Source: Elephas maximus indicus | Lineage: Eukaryota; Chordata; Mammalia; Proboscidea; Elephantidae | Length of the DNA: 64,000 bases | Direction: 5' to 3' | Assembly: GCF_024166365.1 (NCBI RefSeq) | Contig: NC_064820.1 | Location: 135,924,001 to 135,988,000, forward strand | Notes under the pieces: model-generated | Seen by the model: the letters and a program-made list of their open reading frames with translations, nothing else | Databases searched by the model: none | What the model was told of the DNA's origin: nothing | Program-made: the position numbers and the translations under genes | In this document: one piece after another, positions 48,101 to 60,015 of the stretch | Numbering within the stretch: position 1 is the stretch's first letter | Layout: every line of letters begins with the position of its first letter

Positions 48101-48362
48101 TTTAGAGTAATGCTGAGAGAACCGGAAAAGTGTATTTCCTGTGACACACAAAAAGAAACTTAGGGCAGTTTATGCCCACATTTGTGTGGATTTCTGAAAA
48201 ACTACAACTATATCAATATAATTCCTTATTGTTTACTACTATAATACAAAATCTTGATTAAATCCAGACATTCATCCAGTGTACAAAATTTTAGTCTTTC
48301 TCTTATTTAAAAAATTACTTGATAAACTCATTTCACTGTGCAAAGCAGTCTGCCTTGTGTAC
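45166..48362. other. SNCAIP intron sequence, mostly unclassified
   Basis: No exon recognised. A short L2 3' end lies at 46920-46985. Several 80-150-codon open stretches near 46.0-46.4 kb have no support. Confidence 0.55.
46920..46985 (+). mobile_element. L2 3' end fragment
   Basis: Pattern 'gtacccagcagggcctcagtaaatacttgttgaataaatga' is the conserved L2 terminus. Confidence 0.6.
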
Positions 48363-48488
48363 CTGTATGCACCCGAGGTAGCCATGCTGTGAGGCTATGT
48401 GAACGGCGCTGTTGCCATCCTGGTCCACTTCATCCAAAGAGATGCCCTGTTCTTGCATAAACTGAAGAAGCCACAGAAGAATCTTTTC
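48363..48488 (-). CDS. SNCAIP: SNCAIP (synphilin-1) internal exon, ankyrin-repeat part
   Basis: Exon of 126 nt (42 codons), phase 0 at both ends. The acceptor is 'tttatag' followed by GAAAAG, and the donor is CAG|GTACAC. It encodes EKILLWLLQFMQ, then the stretch around DEVDQDGNSAVH, then ASQHGYLGCIQ. The DxxGNSAVHxAxxxGYLxCIQ pattern is a typical ankyrin repeat (D-x-x-G-x-T/S-A-x-H-x-A), so this exon carries the clearest repeat visible here. An ankyrin surface in synphilin-1 mediates partner binding; that is family knowledge and is not shown by the sequence. It continues directly into the exon at 43720-43889, where CAG|ACC keeps the frame. A minus-oriented AfroSINE sits about 120 bp upstream in gene sense. 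No disruption is seen. Confidence 0.96.
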
Positions 48489-48606
48489 CTATAAACACAA
48501 AGGCAGTTGGACTTAATGGGATATCACAAAGGAAGTCAAATATAAAGACAGGCAAAAAAAAAAAAAACTTCATGTTTGAAACTTAGATACGACCCAGCTT
48601 ACCATA

Positions 48607-48814
48607 AAAATAAAAAACACACTGCCATCAAGCTGAGTCTGACTCACAGCGACCCTACAGGACAGAGTAGAACTGTCCCATTGGGTTTCCAAGGCTGTAA
48701 TCTTTACGGAAGCAGATTGCCTCATCTTTCTCCCTCAGAGCAGCTGATAGGGTCGAACTGCTGACCTTTCAGTTAACAGCTGAGTGCTTAACCACTGTAC
48801 CACCAGGGCTGCTT
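48607..48814 (-). mobile_element. AfroSINE, long subfamily, just upstream of an exon
   Basis: Target duplication ccagcttaccata (48594-48606) and ccagtttaccata (48815-48827), one mismatch. It lies about 120 bp upstream, in gene sense, of the exon at 48363-48488. Confidence 0.93.
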
Positions 48815-48827
48815 CCAGTTTACCATA

Positions 48828-51800
48828 GCAAGAGAAAATTCTCATATAGTTTAAACTGAAAATTCATGAATCTCTGACTGAAAAGAATGATAGAGGACTG
48901 CAGAAAGAATTTTAAGAGCAGGAAGTTACTTTGGAAATCCTCTTGTTCCACCTGCTGTTCTATAGAAATCTGAGTACCACCTCAAAGTCACACAGCTTGA
49001 GAGATCCGAAGTTGGAACTAGAATTCAGAGCAAGGTAATGTTTTCGCTACTGTGTATACTGTCTCCAGGTTTCAAGAATATTATAAAAACCCTGGACTAT
49101 GAAGATAACTAGCTTCTATTTTTAAATTTATAATCCTTCAACCATGACTTCTTAATCCCATACCTGCTGCAATCAAGGGGCTTACAAAAAGAGGCAGCAC
49201 CTTAAAATGCCAAGTATAACCTCATTGAAATAAAACTGGGATACCCTTGATTTTTCTGACCAAATGGTGGTGGCTTAATGGTAAAGCTTTCTCTTCTTCC
49301 ATGCTAAAGTGAGGGAACCCAAAGCTTGGAACACAAACCTTTCAAAAGCAAAGACAGACAGCAGTCAGCATATTTTGTCATAATCTGTTTGCATTTTACC
49401 CACTGAGTCTTTTGTGGTATTTTCATTTTGTGCTTGGCTTTGGGAGAAGGCAGGGGGATGGGATTTCAGTGTTTTAAAATAGAAGAATTAAATATAAAGT
49501 TAAAAAGCATGCGAGTGGTAAAAACAACAGCATGAAGCTCAGTGGGTGGAATGTGACATTTAAAAAGATAATTATGTGTTTGAAATAGCCGTGAACCTCT
49601 TTGTAGCCTTTAAAAAGATTCCCCCCTCTCCCAGTTATTTGCTCAGATTGGTCATGAACTTCTTTACTTTTCTGGATTAAATTTGCCTTCACCTTCTGAA
49701 CATGCCAACTAATCTGCTAAAAGAATGTTGGATAAAAACAACCAACTCCTTTAATGTTTCTCCCCTTACGCTGGGGAGAGGGGTACTGTTTATGAAGGTC
49801 TCTGAGACATCAGGAACAGACTGAACATTCCCACTACACTTTTTCCAAATGAACAAGCAGGGAGTAAGACCCTTCAAGATCAAACAGAGAAAAATGTAAC
49901 TAATGCCTACAACCTACCAAGAATGCACCCAGAGATTTCAGGATGAGGGTTAGCTGCAAAAGCAGACAGACCTTAGAGAGAGCGAAACCCTCAAGAGTCC
50001 TTAGAGAATGAGGAAGAGATGAATGTGGAGGCCAGGGCTGGGAGTTAGAATTGGGATACGCTTAATCCCCTTCTTCAGAAGCAAATCTGGAGAAAGTTGG
50101 AGATGATATTTGGATCAAAGCGAGTGATATGTATCACACATGCATGAGGTAGAACCACTTTCTCTATTTTTCCTACTTAAGTAGGGGCACAAAACTGAAC
50201 TACTTTTATTTGGAGACAGATGAGTGAACTATGAATGTTAACTCCTTCAAAGATTGGGTGAGTGGAATTATCTCAAGAATAAAGGTCACAATCAACTGGA
50301 TTGAAGACAGTGGCTAAGACAGGGGGACTTTAAGAAAGCAAGTTGCTGTGCCTCTACGGGTGAAAAGGATGGCCACACCTCATGCAGAACAAACCCTCTT
50401 CCATGCGTCATTCTCATACTTGTGGTGACTTGGTTGGTCCCATGATATTGAATCATGGAATCTTAATATTGCAGAGTATGAGAGATGTTAGGGCGTTATC
50501 AAAACTCCACATCCTGATTTTACAAATCAGAAAACTGAGGCAGTGTCCCTGATACCCTAGCAGTTTCTTTCTTTAGCAAGTGAAACTCAGAGGAGTTTAA
50601 CAGGTGCTTAGAAATGTTTCCTAAATACCTCCTTTTCAGGTTTTCCAGATCCACTTAAGTATTAGAGTGGATACGTTTATTCGACATGCACAGAAAATGC
50701 CCTTTCCTAAAATTCAGAGTGTTTTGATCTTTCAATAATGGGGTTGCATAAAATGGAATACTACTTTTTGTAAGACTGAGCATTTTTCCCCATGTAGAAA
50801 TATGGGGGAGAATCTAGGGATCTGCACTTTGCATGAGTTTGATAATCTAAGAGAACAAGACACCATGAGTCTGTGTGAGGCAAGAGTTGTCTTGGCTCTT
50901 GATGGCTCTCCAAGTCAGTTTCATATCATATTATTACAATAACCTCCTTCCTCTCTTATAACAGCATGAATAACTCTTTCTTCCTTACAGTTAAAGATCT
51001 TCCCTAATCCAAAATGCATGGAGATAGACAGAAACAAAAGTCTCCCTTAAGTTATGGTGCAGAAAAGTACTACTGAAAGTCACTGGCTGACTATACACCT
51101 GGTCTTCTAACAACCAACACTTAGGACTTCTGAGGTGGATGTGGAGATGGCAAGAATCCCCAGTTTTCTAAGAACATATTCAGTGTCCACTCAGAGAAAC
51201 TGCACTTTCTTCTCTGATTCTGGAGAACATGCCAGCAGAGATCCACATCCTACAATTTAAACAGTGACTTATATGACAGATGCCTGATAAGGAGGACAGG
51301 ACAATATGACTATCTTCTCCAACTAAGAAAGCCCCATGTTAATGTACACGTGTATTAGGTATATACGTAATGGTGCCTACTTCCCCTGTTAGCTCTACAG
51401 CTGTGCATGTGTGTGTGTGTGTGTATGTGTCTGTACAGAGAGATGTTAAAGGAAGAATATAACTTCAGATCTTGATTTTCCCATAAGTACTGCTTTCAGA
51501 GATCATTCAACGCAGCAACAATGGTAGAGAGGCCCTTCTGTATCATTTGTTCCACAGAATGCCTCTCTAACTTACAGTTCATCTTTCCACCCACACATCC
51601 ATCTATCTACTCAACTTTCATCTATTGACTGAAAACTTTCTTCATGTACTAGTTTTCTCTTACAGGGATTTTCTGTTCTTCTGGTAACCTGTTTTAATGT
51701 TGTATTTTGTGTATTCTTGAAGGCAACACAAGTTGTTTAAAATTATGTAAATATACATAATTTATGAGATTTGCTGAACAAAGTCTAATAAAAAATGTAA

Positions 51801-52153
51801 CTGAAAAAGATGCCACAAGTTTTTTGCTGTTATCAGTAAAATCTTGATAGTTTGTAGTGTTCTTATAAGTTTTGAAGGAGTCAGCTTTGTCTGCAATCAT
51901 GACCAAATCTAATTTGCCATCGATTATTAGATTCATATCAGTTTTTGAGATGTTAAAATGTAAAAAAAAAAAGGCCAAAAATAATTTCAAAATGTAGAAC
52001 TCAGAGACTGTAAAATGTGGGGAAAAAAATGTGCATCTAAAAATTTATTAAACAGAGTAAGGCCTAAATAACTCTTTTGTAAGCTTTCTCATACTTTCAC
52101 TTATAGTGAAATAAATAAAGGAAATAATATTATAACAATCTAAATAATAACAG
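48828..52153. other. SNCAIP intron, mostly unclassified
   Basis: Small MIR-like pieces at about 48965-49030 and 50490-50550, and a (GT)n at 51403-51424. No exon recognised. Confidence 0.5.
51403..51430. repeat. (GT)n microsatellite
   Basis: About ten GT units with one interruption. Confidence 0.85.
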
Positions 52154-52167
52154 CCAACATTTGTCTA

Positions 52168-52346
52168 AAACAAGTTGCCACCAAATTGATTCCTATTCAT
52201 GGTGACCCCACCCGTGTCAGTTCTCAATGGCTGATATTTTAGAAGTAGATCACCAGACCTTTCTTCTGAGGTGTCCTTGGGTGGGCTCGAACTGCCAACC
52301 TTCTGTTAGTAGTCAAGTGGTTAACCATTTGCACCACCCAGGGTGT
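52168..52346 (-). mobile_element. AfroSINE inserted in a MIR
   Basis: A perfect 14-bp duplication, ccaacatttgtcta, flanks it (52154-52167 and 52347-52360). Old long subfamily with diverged head. Confidence 0.95.
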
Positions 52347-52625
52347 CCAACATTTGTCTAGTGCCTACTATATGCTGGGCAATGGGCAGTGTTTCATGTG
52401 GCTTTTCTCATTTAGTTCTCAGAACAACCCTATGAGGAAGGTTTTATTACTCTCATTTTACATATGAGAAAACTGAGGCCGAGGGAGAGCTTTTCTTTTT
52501 TAAAAAATAAACATAACCAGGCTGCATGGCTATTAATGGTAGGGATAGGATTTAAACCCAGACACCTTGGCTTAGGAGCCAGTGCTCTTCCTGACTCTGT
52601 TTCCTTCCTCCTGAGTATGAATATC
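52347..52625 (-). mobile_element. MIR, split by the preceding AfroSINE
   Basis: The plus strand reads MIR in antisense: tgcctactatatgctgggca, 'ctcatttagttctcagaacaaccctatgagg', 'cattttacatatgagaaaactgagg', 'aggatttaaacccagac'. Confidence 0.85.
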
Positions 52626-53219
52626 TACAACTGTTCTTCCCCACTATGCCTAACTCCTTAAAGGGCATGCTCCCTTTGCATCCCTTGGGTCATGGAAATC
52701 AAGGCTAACTGCCCATCGACCTGTGGGTTTATGGAGCTCTGTGTGGAGTATGCTTTTTCAAATATCAGTCCTTGGAGGGCAGAGGATGCTTGTGCTAATG
52801 AAAGATTTTTCTATTTTGCTTTCATCTGCAGTCGCAGCACTTTCAGCATTGTTTATGTATTTCTGCCCCATGACAGTGAAACAATAAAGTCAAGGGAATA
52901 TTTTGCTTTTTTAAAGTAAACTGTGGAAAAGCAACATTAACACTCAGCCTGTGGAAGCATCCCCCTCACCAGCATGCCTACCACTGCTCATGACCATTAG
53001 TACGAACTGCTGAGTCTTGTCTTTTCTGAAATCTGTATCAAGGCAAACTCTTAAAATGGAGAACTAATGCAGTGCAGATAAAGGTGCTCTTGGTAAATGC
53101 TCAATGCTGTGGTGCAGACTGTTTTTGTAGAAGAATCTCCTCACCAAAAGTCACCATGAATGACCCAGAAACAAAACAAGTAATCATAGGTTCCACGTTG
53201 AAAGTAGCACAAAGCTCAC

Positions 53220-53558
53220 CAGATAAGTGACTGATATAAAACAGGCTGAGGTCCCCAAGCAGATGAGGACATGAAGCCTTGCTGGGAGGGCTGGATGGGA
53301 GGCCACAAGACAATCTGAACCCTTGTGTCGTGAAGAAAAGAGCTCTTCACCACAGGCAGTAGCTTTGAATTGAGACAATTTTGTCTCAATTGTTTTGCCA
53401 GTAACATCTTTCTCAAGGGACAGCAAAGCAAGCTTATCCGAGGACACCCCTTGCTTGTTCCCAGAGTCTTCCCTGAGGTTTTCACCTTCACGCTCCCTGT
53501 GGCTACTTCTGCTAGGTACAATCAGGCAATGAAATAATTGCACCCTCTGAGACTTCAT
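53220..53558 (-). other. Candidate SNCAIP cassette exon (unconfirmed)
   Basis: Within the intron between the SNCAIP exons at 57498 and 48488, the minus strand has a pyrimidine-rich acceptor (tttcctcttcctgacag|ATG) and, 339 nt later, a GTGAGC donor (CTG|GTGAGC). The interval is exactly 113 codons with no stop in the frame that follows from the phase-0 upstream exon, and it would leave phase 0 for the next exon. If the donor is not used, the frame closes at a TGA at 53184-53186. The peptide starts MKSQRVQLFHCLIVP and has no domain I recognise. A 10-bp-arm palindrome sits inside it. It may be a real alternative exon or a coincidence. Confidence 0.3.
53368..53391. repeat. Short perfect palindrome
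   Basis: Arms aattgagaca and tgtctcaatt with a 4-nt loop (attt). Lies within the candidate cassette exon. Confidence 0.95.
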
Positions 53559-54582
53559 CTGTCAGGAAGAGGAAAATCAATTTCTATCACCCAAAGATCT
53601 ATCACTCCAGGAGGCCACTAAAAACTGTCGGCAATCCTGTGGTACTGGAGTATTTAAAGGTAAATTTTACAAGAAAAAAGACACAAATTGGGAGTCAAAT
53701 TCAGCCCATTCTTTAAGAATCTATTTGAGGAGCAGAGGGCAACTAAAATAAACCAAGAGAGGAATTTTCCCCTGTACTATCCTTTACAGAGGTATTTACT
53801 GAAGAAACAAAACCAGAACACACTGAAGTAAGTGCCTGCTTGACGTAGAAAAACTTGCATGTGCTGAATCCATTAGAAAACTGTTCAATAACAGTCTTTC
53901 TTGTGAAAATATTAGCCTTGTAATAGTTCCAAGTTCAGCATCTCCACAGGTTATCTGTTACATAAGTGGCTGCGGCGGATGTCGGCTGGCTGGACAGAAT
54001 TCGCAGTTCTAATGGGCTTCTGCATTTTCCGCTTGGGTAGGAATGGTTTCTGCTGCTGAACTGCCCTGTTCATAACTGTGCTTTAGGTCATTATAAATGC
54101 TTATCAGCTTGAAATAACAACCTGAAGATTGATACTAGCATGAAGCAAATGTTTGACGTGGCTCTTCAAATAGGTTACTAATTTCCATAATTTTCCTTTA
54201 ATCCAGCCAAGTAAGCCACACATCACCCAACCAGTTCCTGAAAGAGCATTTTCTTTTGTTCTGTCCCAATAGCTTCAAAATTATGAGAAACCTGCTGTGG
54301 AAGTTGAATAAAGGAACTGGCATATGTAAGCAACGTTTCCTAAGACAAAGCATTCCGAACCACCGATTATTTAGCGTCTCAGAGCAGCAGTATAATTCTT
54401 TCCTCCTCGTCTTTGGTATGCCCTACCAGAAGAGTAGGGAGCCTTGCCACTGATATCTGAAATTCTGAGTTAGGCTTTCTGTAAGCAAACGAAATCACTG
54501 ACATGAAACAATTATTCAGGCAATTTGAGAAAACATCAAATTCTGTTTTATACTGAAAGTGATTTATGAAGATTAAAAAACA

Positions 54583-54746
54583 AAACAAAAACAAACCTAT
54601 TGCCGTCAGTCGATTCTGAATCATAGTGACCCTATAGGACAGAGTAGAACTGCTCCATAGGGTTTCCAAGGAGCCGGTGGTAGATTTGAACTGCCAACCT
54701 TTTGGTTAGCAGCTGAGCTCTTAACCACTACACCACCAGGGCTCTT
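54583..54746 (-). mobile_element. AfroSINE (first of a three-copy cluster)
   Basis: Antisense: aaacctattgccgtcagtcg to caccagggctct. Contains a small deletion in the tail (gtcagtcg). Confidence 0.92.
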
Positions 54747-54757
54747 ATGAAGAGTCC

Positions 54758-54922
54758 AAAAAAAAACCCAAACCCGTGGCCATCAAGTTGATTCTGACTC
54801 ATAGCCACCCTATAGGACAAAAGAGAACTGCTCCAACGGGTTTCCTAGGAGCAGCTGGTGGATTCAAACTGCTGACATTTTGGTTAGCAGCCTGAGCTCT
54901 TAACCATTAGAGTACCAGGAGA
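54758..54922 (-). mobile_element. AfroSINE (second of cluster)
   Basis: Antisense: aaaaaaacccaaacccgtgg to 'ttagagtaccagga'. Same orientation as the copy before it, 12 bp away. Confidence 0.92.
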
Positions 54923-54968
54923 TTAGCGGTGATCCTCTAATCATCTGAAAATTCTATTCCCCCTTTTG

Positions 54969-55128
54969 GAAACCCTGGTGGCATAGCAGTGAAGTGCTAT
55001 GGCTGCTAACCTAAGGGTCGGCAGTTTGAATCCGCCAGGTGCATCTTGGAAACTGTATTGGGCAGTTCTACTCTGTCCTATAGGGTCGCTATGAGTTGGA
55101 ATCAACTCGACGGCACTAGGTTTCTGGG
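54969..55128 (+). mobile_element. AfroSINE (third of cluster, inverted)
   Basis: Head gaaaccctggtggcatagca, B-box-like gtttgaatccg, tail ctcgacggcactaggtttct. 13-nt duplication with one mismatch (54956-54968, 55129-55141). Confidence 0.94.
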
Positions 55129-55764
55129 ATTCTCCCTTTTGCCAGTATAGTAAAACCTGAAAGAGCTGGAACATGTGTAAGGCAGAAACCTGTCAGAGAA
55201 GGAAAACTCAAATATTTTCCACTAACGGAGTGACAGAAAAGTGGTATGCTGTACCCTGTCAAAGGTGGAAAACTCGTGAGACCCAGAAAAACAAGGCAAT
55301 CCTGTTGAGTTCTGGTTCTCACAGGTTTCACTATATAAGCAAAAACAGGCATCTTCAGCAAATGCCTATTAACTATTATCAGTTGTTCGTAGAATATCAT
55401 GGCTGGGGGGTAGCAGGTACAATGTATGAAAGAAAACAGTAATTCATACTATTTTGAAGATAGTAGCTTCTACAACTTTTTTAAAAATGTATTTTTTTCA
55501 AATTTTAAATGTTCTTCCTGCTTTTTTCTTCATTTTATAAATTTAGTAGAGTTGCTCACTTCTTCCATGAGCTGCATATTCTAAATATCCCAATGTATTG
55601 TTACATAAAATTATAAAATAGTTCCCTTCAGCTATATTAAAGCCACTGTAAAAAGTCTACATGAATTATCTATACAGGTAGGGAGAAAATAGAATCTGGC
55701 CCTGAAGTCAGAGGAACTGAGATGATATTTAGTCTTTTCTTTCACTAGACATTTCACAAGACAA

Positions 55765-56342
55765 TCAATACCCATGTAAGCAGCAGTCAGGAAATCAAAC
55801 AACATATTGCATTGGGCAAATCTGCTGCAAAAGACCTCTTTAAAGTGTTAAAAAGCAAAGATGTCACCTTGAGGACTAAGGTGAGCCTGACCTCAAGCCA
55901 TGGTATTTTCAATCGCCTCACAGGCATGCAAAAGTTAGACAAGGAAAAAGGAAGACCGAAGAAAAATTGATGTCTTTGAATGATGGTGTTGGCAAAGAAT
56001 ATTGAATATACCATGGACTGCTAGGAGAACGAACAAGTCTGTCTTGGAAGAAATACAGCCAGACTGTTCCTTGGAACCAAGGATGGCAAGATGTCATCTC
56101 ACGTACTTTGGACATGTTATCAGGAGGGACCAGTCCTTGGAGAAGGACATCATGCTTGGTAAAGTAGAGGGTCGGTGAAAAAGAGGAAGACCCTTGACAA
56201 GATGAATTGACAGTGGCTGCAACAATGGGTGCAAACATAACAATCATGAGAATGGCACAGGACCAGGCAGCGTTTTGTCTTGCTATATACAGAGTTGCTA
56301 TGAGTCGGAACTGACTCAACGGCACCTAACAACAACAACATT
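55765..56342 (+). mobile_element. RTE LINE 3' end
   Basis: Starts in the polymerase C terminus (gcagcagtcaggaaatcaaa), runs through 'atattgaatataccatggac', and ends ctcaacggcacctaacaaca with the (aac)n tail. Frameshifted, 5'-truncated. Confidence 0.93.
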
Positions 56343-56475
56343 TGACCACGCACACAAGACACTTAGCTTTCTTTGTTCAATCTCCTCATCTATATAATGG
56401 GGATAAAAACAACAATCTCATAGGGTTGTTTTGAGGAATAAATCCAATAATGTACACAAATGGAAATATGCTTAT
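56343..56475 (+). mobile_element. MIR fragment
   Basis: Carries 'atctcctcatctatataatgggg' and 'tcatagggttgttttgaggaataaa', the MIR second half. It abuts the RTE tail. Confidence 0.65.
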
Positions 56476-57009
56476 GTAAATAATATTTATTTACATATCT
56501 GGAAGTTATCGTGGCACAAATAAACTACTGGCTAACATGACTACCACCAAAGAAAGACTGTGGTGTTATTCTTAAGTCTATTTTTTAAACTTGAGATTGT
56601 TATGCTTGAAAAATCATAGTCTCTTTGACAGTATCACAATTTATTGTCACCAGAAAAGTTTATAAAGCCAAAGAAAAAAAAAGATATGGTTATATGCATG
56701 AGAAACAACTTTCTTTGCCACAAATACAAATAAATCTATTTTAATGAAGTGCTGAGTTTTTATTTTATTTTAATACTGAGATTAGTATTTTGTGGTTCGA
56801 GTTTTTTTCAAAGAGAATTGACACTCGTTCTCCTTAAAGACAGGAAGTGAGATTTTTTCCTTACATTGAATCATGATCCATATACATCAGGGATTCCCTA
56901 ATGTAGACGAGCCATCTACTTAGTGTGTCTGCTCATCTTTAATCAAGCAAGGCTTACTTGTACTGCCTAACTAAAAAATTTTCTTCTTAATTTTTGGTTC
57001 AAGAAAACA

Positions 57010-57440
57010 TATCATTTTCCTTTTTTGCAAGAATAAAATGTATTTATTGTAGAAAATTTGGAAAACACAGGAAAATACACAAGAAAAAATAAAACCTCCT
57101 GTACTTCCACCAAGTTATAACTACTGTAAACATGTTATATAATTTTTTTTCTAGTCTTATTTCTCTTCATTCCTCTCTCTCCAAACTTGAAAATTGGTAC
57201 CAAATTATAGGCACAGTTTTGTATCATGCATTTTCATTTAATATTATATAATAAACATTTCCCCATAAAATCCTATGATACAGATGGAACTTCATTTATT
57301 TATCCAATATGCTATCTTGGGATATTTAGGTTGTTACAAATTTTTCTTCATTAAGAAATGCTACAATAAATATCACTGCATATAAATCCCTGGGTGCATT
57401 TGGATGGGTCTTAGGCTTGGATTTTGATGGAATAATAATA
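57010..57440. mobile_element. L1M/HAL1 3'-UTR-like fragment
   Basis: Pattern 'taataaacatttccccataa', 'ttatttatccaatatgctat' and 'gggatatttaggttgttaca' is that of old L1M-type 3' ends. It lies just downstream, in gene sense, of the exon at 57498-57611. Confidence 0.5.
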
Positions 57441-57497
57441 AGTAAGAGGTAGGTTATATGGTACACAAAGGCGAGATATTTAAAAACGCCTCCATAC

Positions 57498-57611
57498 CTG
57501 GCCATAGCAACCTGCGTAATGAATAAGGCTTGGAAAATCCTTTGAACAACTCAGTTCTGCAATGGCTTCTGTTTCACTCACCATCCAGCGAACACACTCC
57601 AACTGACCATT
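57498..57611 (-). CDS. SNCAIP: SNCAIP (synphilin-1) internal exon, ankyrin-repeat part (first visible exon)
   Basis: Minus-strand exon of 114 nt (38 codons) with phase-0 boundaries. It is bounded by an acceptor ending 'ctag' and a donor CAG|GTATGG. The peptide begins NGQLECVRWMV and ends HYAGCYGQ, which I recognise as synphilin-1, the cytoplasmic partner of alpha-synuclein and parkin found in presynaptic terminals and Lewy bodies. The NGQLECVRW and LIHYAGCYGQ pieces have the turn and helix pattern of ankyrin repeats, the family's interaction surface. It joins in frame to the exon at 48363-48488. A plus-oriented AfroSINE lies about 145 bp upstream in gene sense. Exons encoding the N-terminal part are not seen between 57612 and 64000, so they lie outside the window. 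Identification rests on remembered family sequence and an intact frame; confidence is high. Confidence 0.95.
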
Positions 57612-57755
57612 CTAGATTAAAAAAAAAGAAACAAATTCAAGATTACTCAGGTATGAAAATACTCATAGATGGCAATTTTACCAAGGAAAGAAATAATTTG
57701 AATGTTGGCTTTTATATTTGGCTTAGTTTATTTAAAATATAATTACATAACCTAT

Positions 57756-57920
57756 TGGAGCCCTGAGGGTAAAGTGGTTAAGAGCTTGGCAGGTAACCAA
57801 AAGGTCGGCGGTTTGAATCCACCAGCTGCTCCTTGGAAACCCTGTGGGGCAGTTCTACTCTGTCTATAGGGTTGCTATGAGTCAGAATAGACTTGACCGC
57901 AATGGATTTTTTTTTTTTTG
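57756..57920 (+). mobile_element. AfroSINE
   Basis: Head ggagccctgagggtaaagtg, B-box-like gtttgaatccaccag, tail cttgaccgcaatgga followed by T12. Confidence 0.93.
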
Positions 57921-57929
57921 GTATATCAC

Positions 57930-58130
57930 CCATCAGTGGCACAGAACAGTTGAGTGTTCGACTACTAGCCGAAAGGCTGGCAGTTTGAATACACCCAGAG
58001 GTGCCTCAGAACACAGGCCTGATGACCTGCTTCTGAAGGTCACAGCCTTGAAAATCCTATGGAGCAGTTCTATCCTGCACACATGAGGTTGCCATGAATT
58101 GGAACTGATTCGAAGGCAGCTAACAACAAC
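57930..58130 (+). mobile_element. AfroSINE, old long subfamily
   Basis: Different and more diverged head (cccatcagtggcacagaaca), middle cctgatgacctgcttctgaa, ending in the RTE-type gcagctaacaacaaca tail. Confidence 0.85.
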
Positions 58131-58194
58131 ATTATCTTCTTTGCAGTTTTGGCTTGATATCAACTGCAGAATTTCACTTAAATACATTTTCATC

Positions 58195-58830
58195 AGTTAT
58201 TTTAAAATCACTTTATTGAGGTATACTCTGCATATGATAAAATGTACCTTTTTAATGTACAGTTTGATGAATTTTGACAAATACATATACTTTTGTAACT
58301 ACGACTCCATGCAAGATGTAGAACATTTCCACTACCCTAAAGTTCTTTGGGTTAAAGTTCTCTTTTACTCCTTTGTTCTCATCCCCTTCACCTTTGCCCC
58401 AGGCAACCACTGACAGGATGTCTATCACAGCAGATTAGGCACTTTACTATCTAGATTCTTTCAGCACAATGCCTTTGAGATTCATCCACGCTACTGCTTA
58501 TATCAGTAGTTTGTTCCTTTTTTTTACTGCTGAGAAGTATTCCATTATATGAATATATCATAATTTATTTATCCATTTGGGGGATATTATGAATAAAGTT
58601 GCTATGAATATTTGTGTATGAGTCCCTTTGTGAATATATGTTTCTACTTCCCTTGGGTAAATATCTAGGAGTAGAAGTTCTGGGTCATGTGGTAGGTACA
58701 TATTTAACTTTATAAAAAACTGTCAGACTGGTTTGCAAAGTGGCTGGTCCCTTTACAGACCCACCAGCCATGTGTGAATGTACCAGTTGCTCCATATCCA
58801 AGCCAACATGTAGTACTGTCACTTAATTAA
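58195..58830 (-). mobile_element. L1M 3' end, antisense
   Basis: The plus strand shows the L1 3' region backwards: 'cactttattgaggtatactctgcatatgat', 'aagtattccattatatgaat', 'tgggtaaatatctaggagtag', 'aaactgtcagactggtttgc', 'ccaccagccatgtgtgaatg'. Confidence 0.75.
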
Positions 58831-59479
58831 TTATTCTTCCCTTAAAGTTTATACAATAAAGCAACCATTTTCCAACTGCCAAATAAAATATTATCATATT
58901 AGTTAATGGAAAGTCAATAAATTCATTTTTGAAATGAAAAATTTCATTAAGTGACCATGTGATTATCTTAATCAGTAAAATATTTCAAAAAGAATGGAAG
59001 ACATTATTATGAAAGAAAGTATCATTTATCAATGATAAAATCTGGTATGGAAGATAAAACATCCATAATTTTTACATTTTTTGAGAAACCAAAAAATGAT
59101 TCCCGGTTAGGATAAGAGGGACAGTAAAGCAAAAGTTGGCAAAAAAAAAAAAAAAGGAAAAGAAAACAAGTAGTAGAATTTTCTTATAGCCTTTTGTGAA
59201 AACATACAATAGCCTTTTGTGAAAAAAAAAAATTTTTTTTTTTTTTTTGGCGTGAGGGTTTTATAAAACCAGGTATTATTCTCTTAATTTTTTTTAAATT
59301 TAAGCTTCTCTCCTATCTTTAAACATTTGTTGAGATTTTATTCTTTCAGGTACTGTCCTATGTGAGAATTACAAAAAGTGATCAAGATATGTAAACAACA
59401 GTCACAACATAGGCAATATGTATGGTAGTAGGTTTTCCCTGCAGGTTATAGAGTACCACTACATATATAGCCTATTGAT

Positions 59480-59700
59480 TAAAACCCAAATTCTGGAATG
59501 GATTTGAATCCGTAATCCACCACTTAGTTACAAGACCTTGGGCAAGTTACTTCATCTCTCTGATACTGAATTATCTGTGACATAACAGGGATAATATTAA
59601 CTACCTCATAAAATTACTGTGAAGATTAAATGAGATAAAGCATGTAAGTTTACTAAGCACATATCTGTTACCTAATATTATTAGAATGCTCTCTTAGATC
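59480..59700 (+). mobile_element. MIR
   Basis: Landmarks: ttctggaatggatttgaatc, gaccttgggcaagttacttc, acctcataaaattactgtga, agattaaatgagataaagc. Confidence 0.8.
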
Positions 59701-60015
59701 CTCACAATAACCCTATAATACACGTGAAACATTCTACTGCCTTCCTGGTTTGTTCAGTGTGGGATCTTAGCCCAGGAGAAAAGAGCTACTGTGGGCGTGG
59801 AGCCAGCGAAGGCTTCAATGAACGTAGCATTTGAGCTAGCATAATAGGATTATTTTATCTTATTTTTTCAATTTCAGAATGCTAACATTTAACTTCTCAA
59901 GGGAGAAAGCCTATTCTAAAAGTAAGACAAAGGAGGTAATGCTCTCATTTTTCCTATTTGAACATGGAATTTCAACTCCCAACTATTCACACACATATTT
60001 TATTTTCTCCTAACA

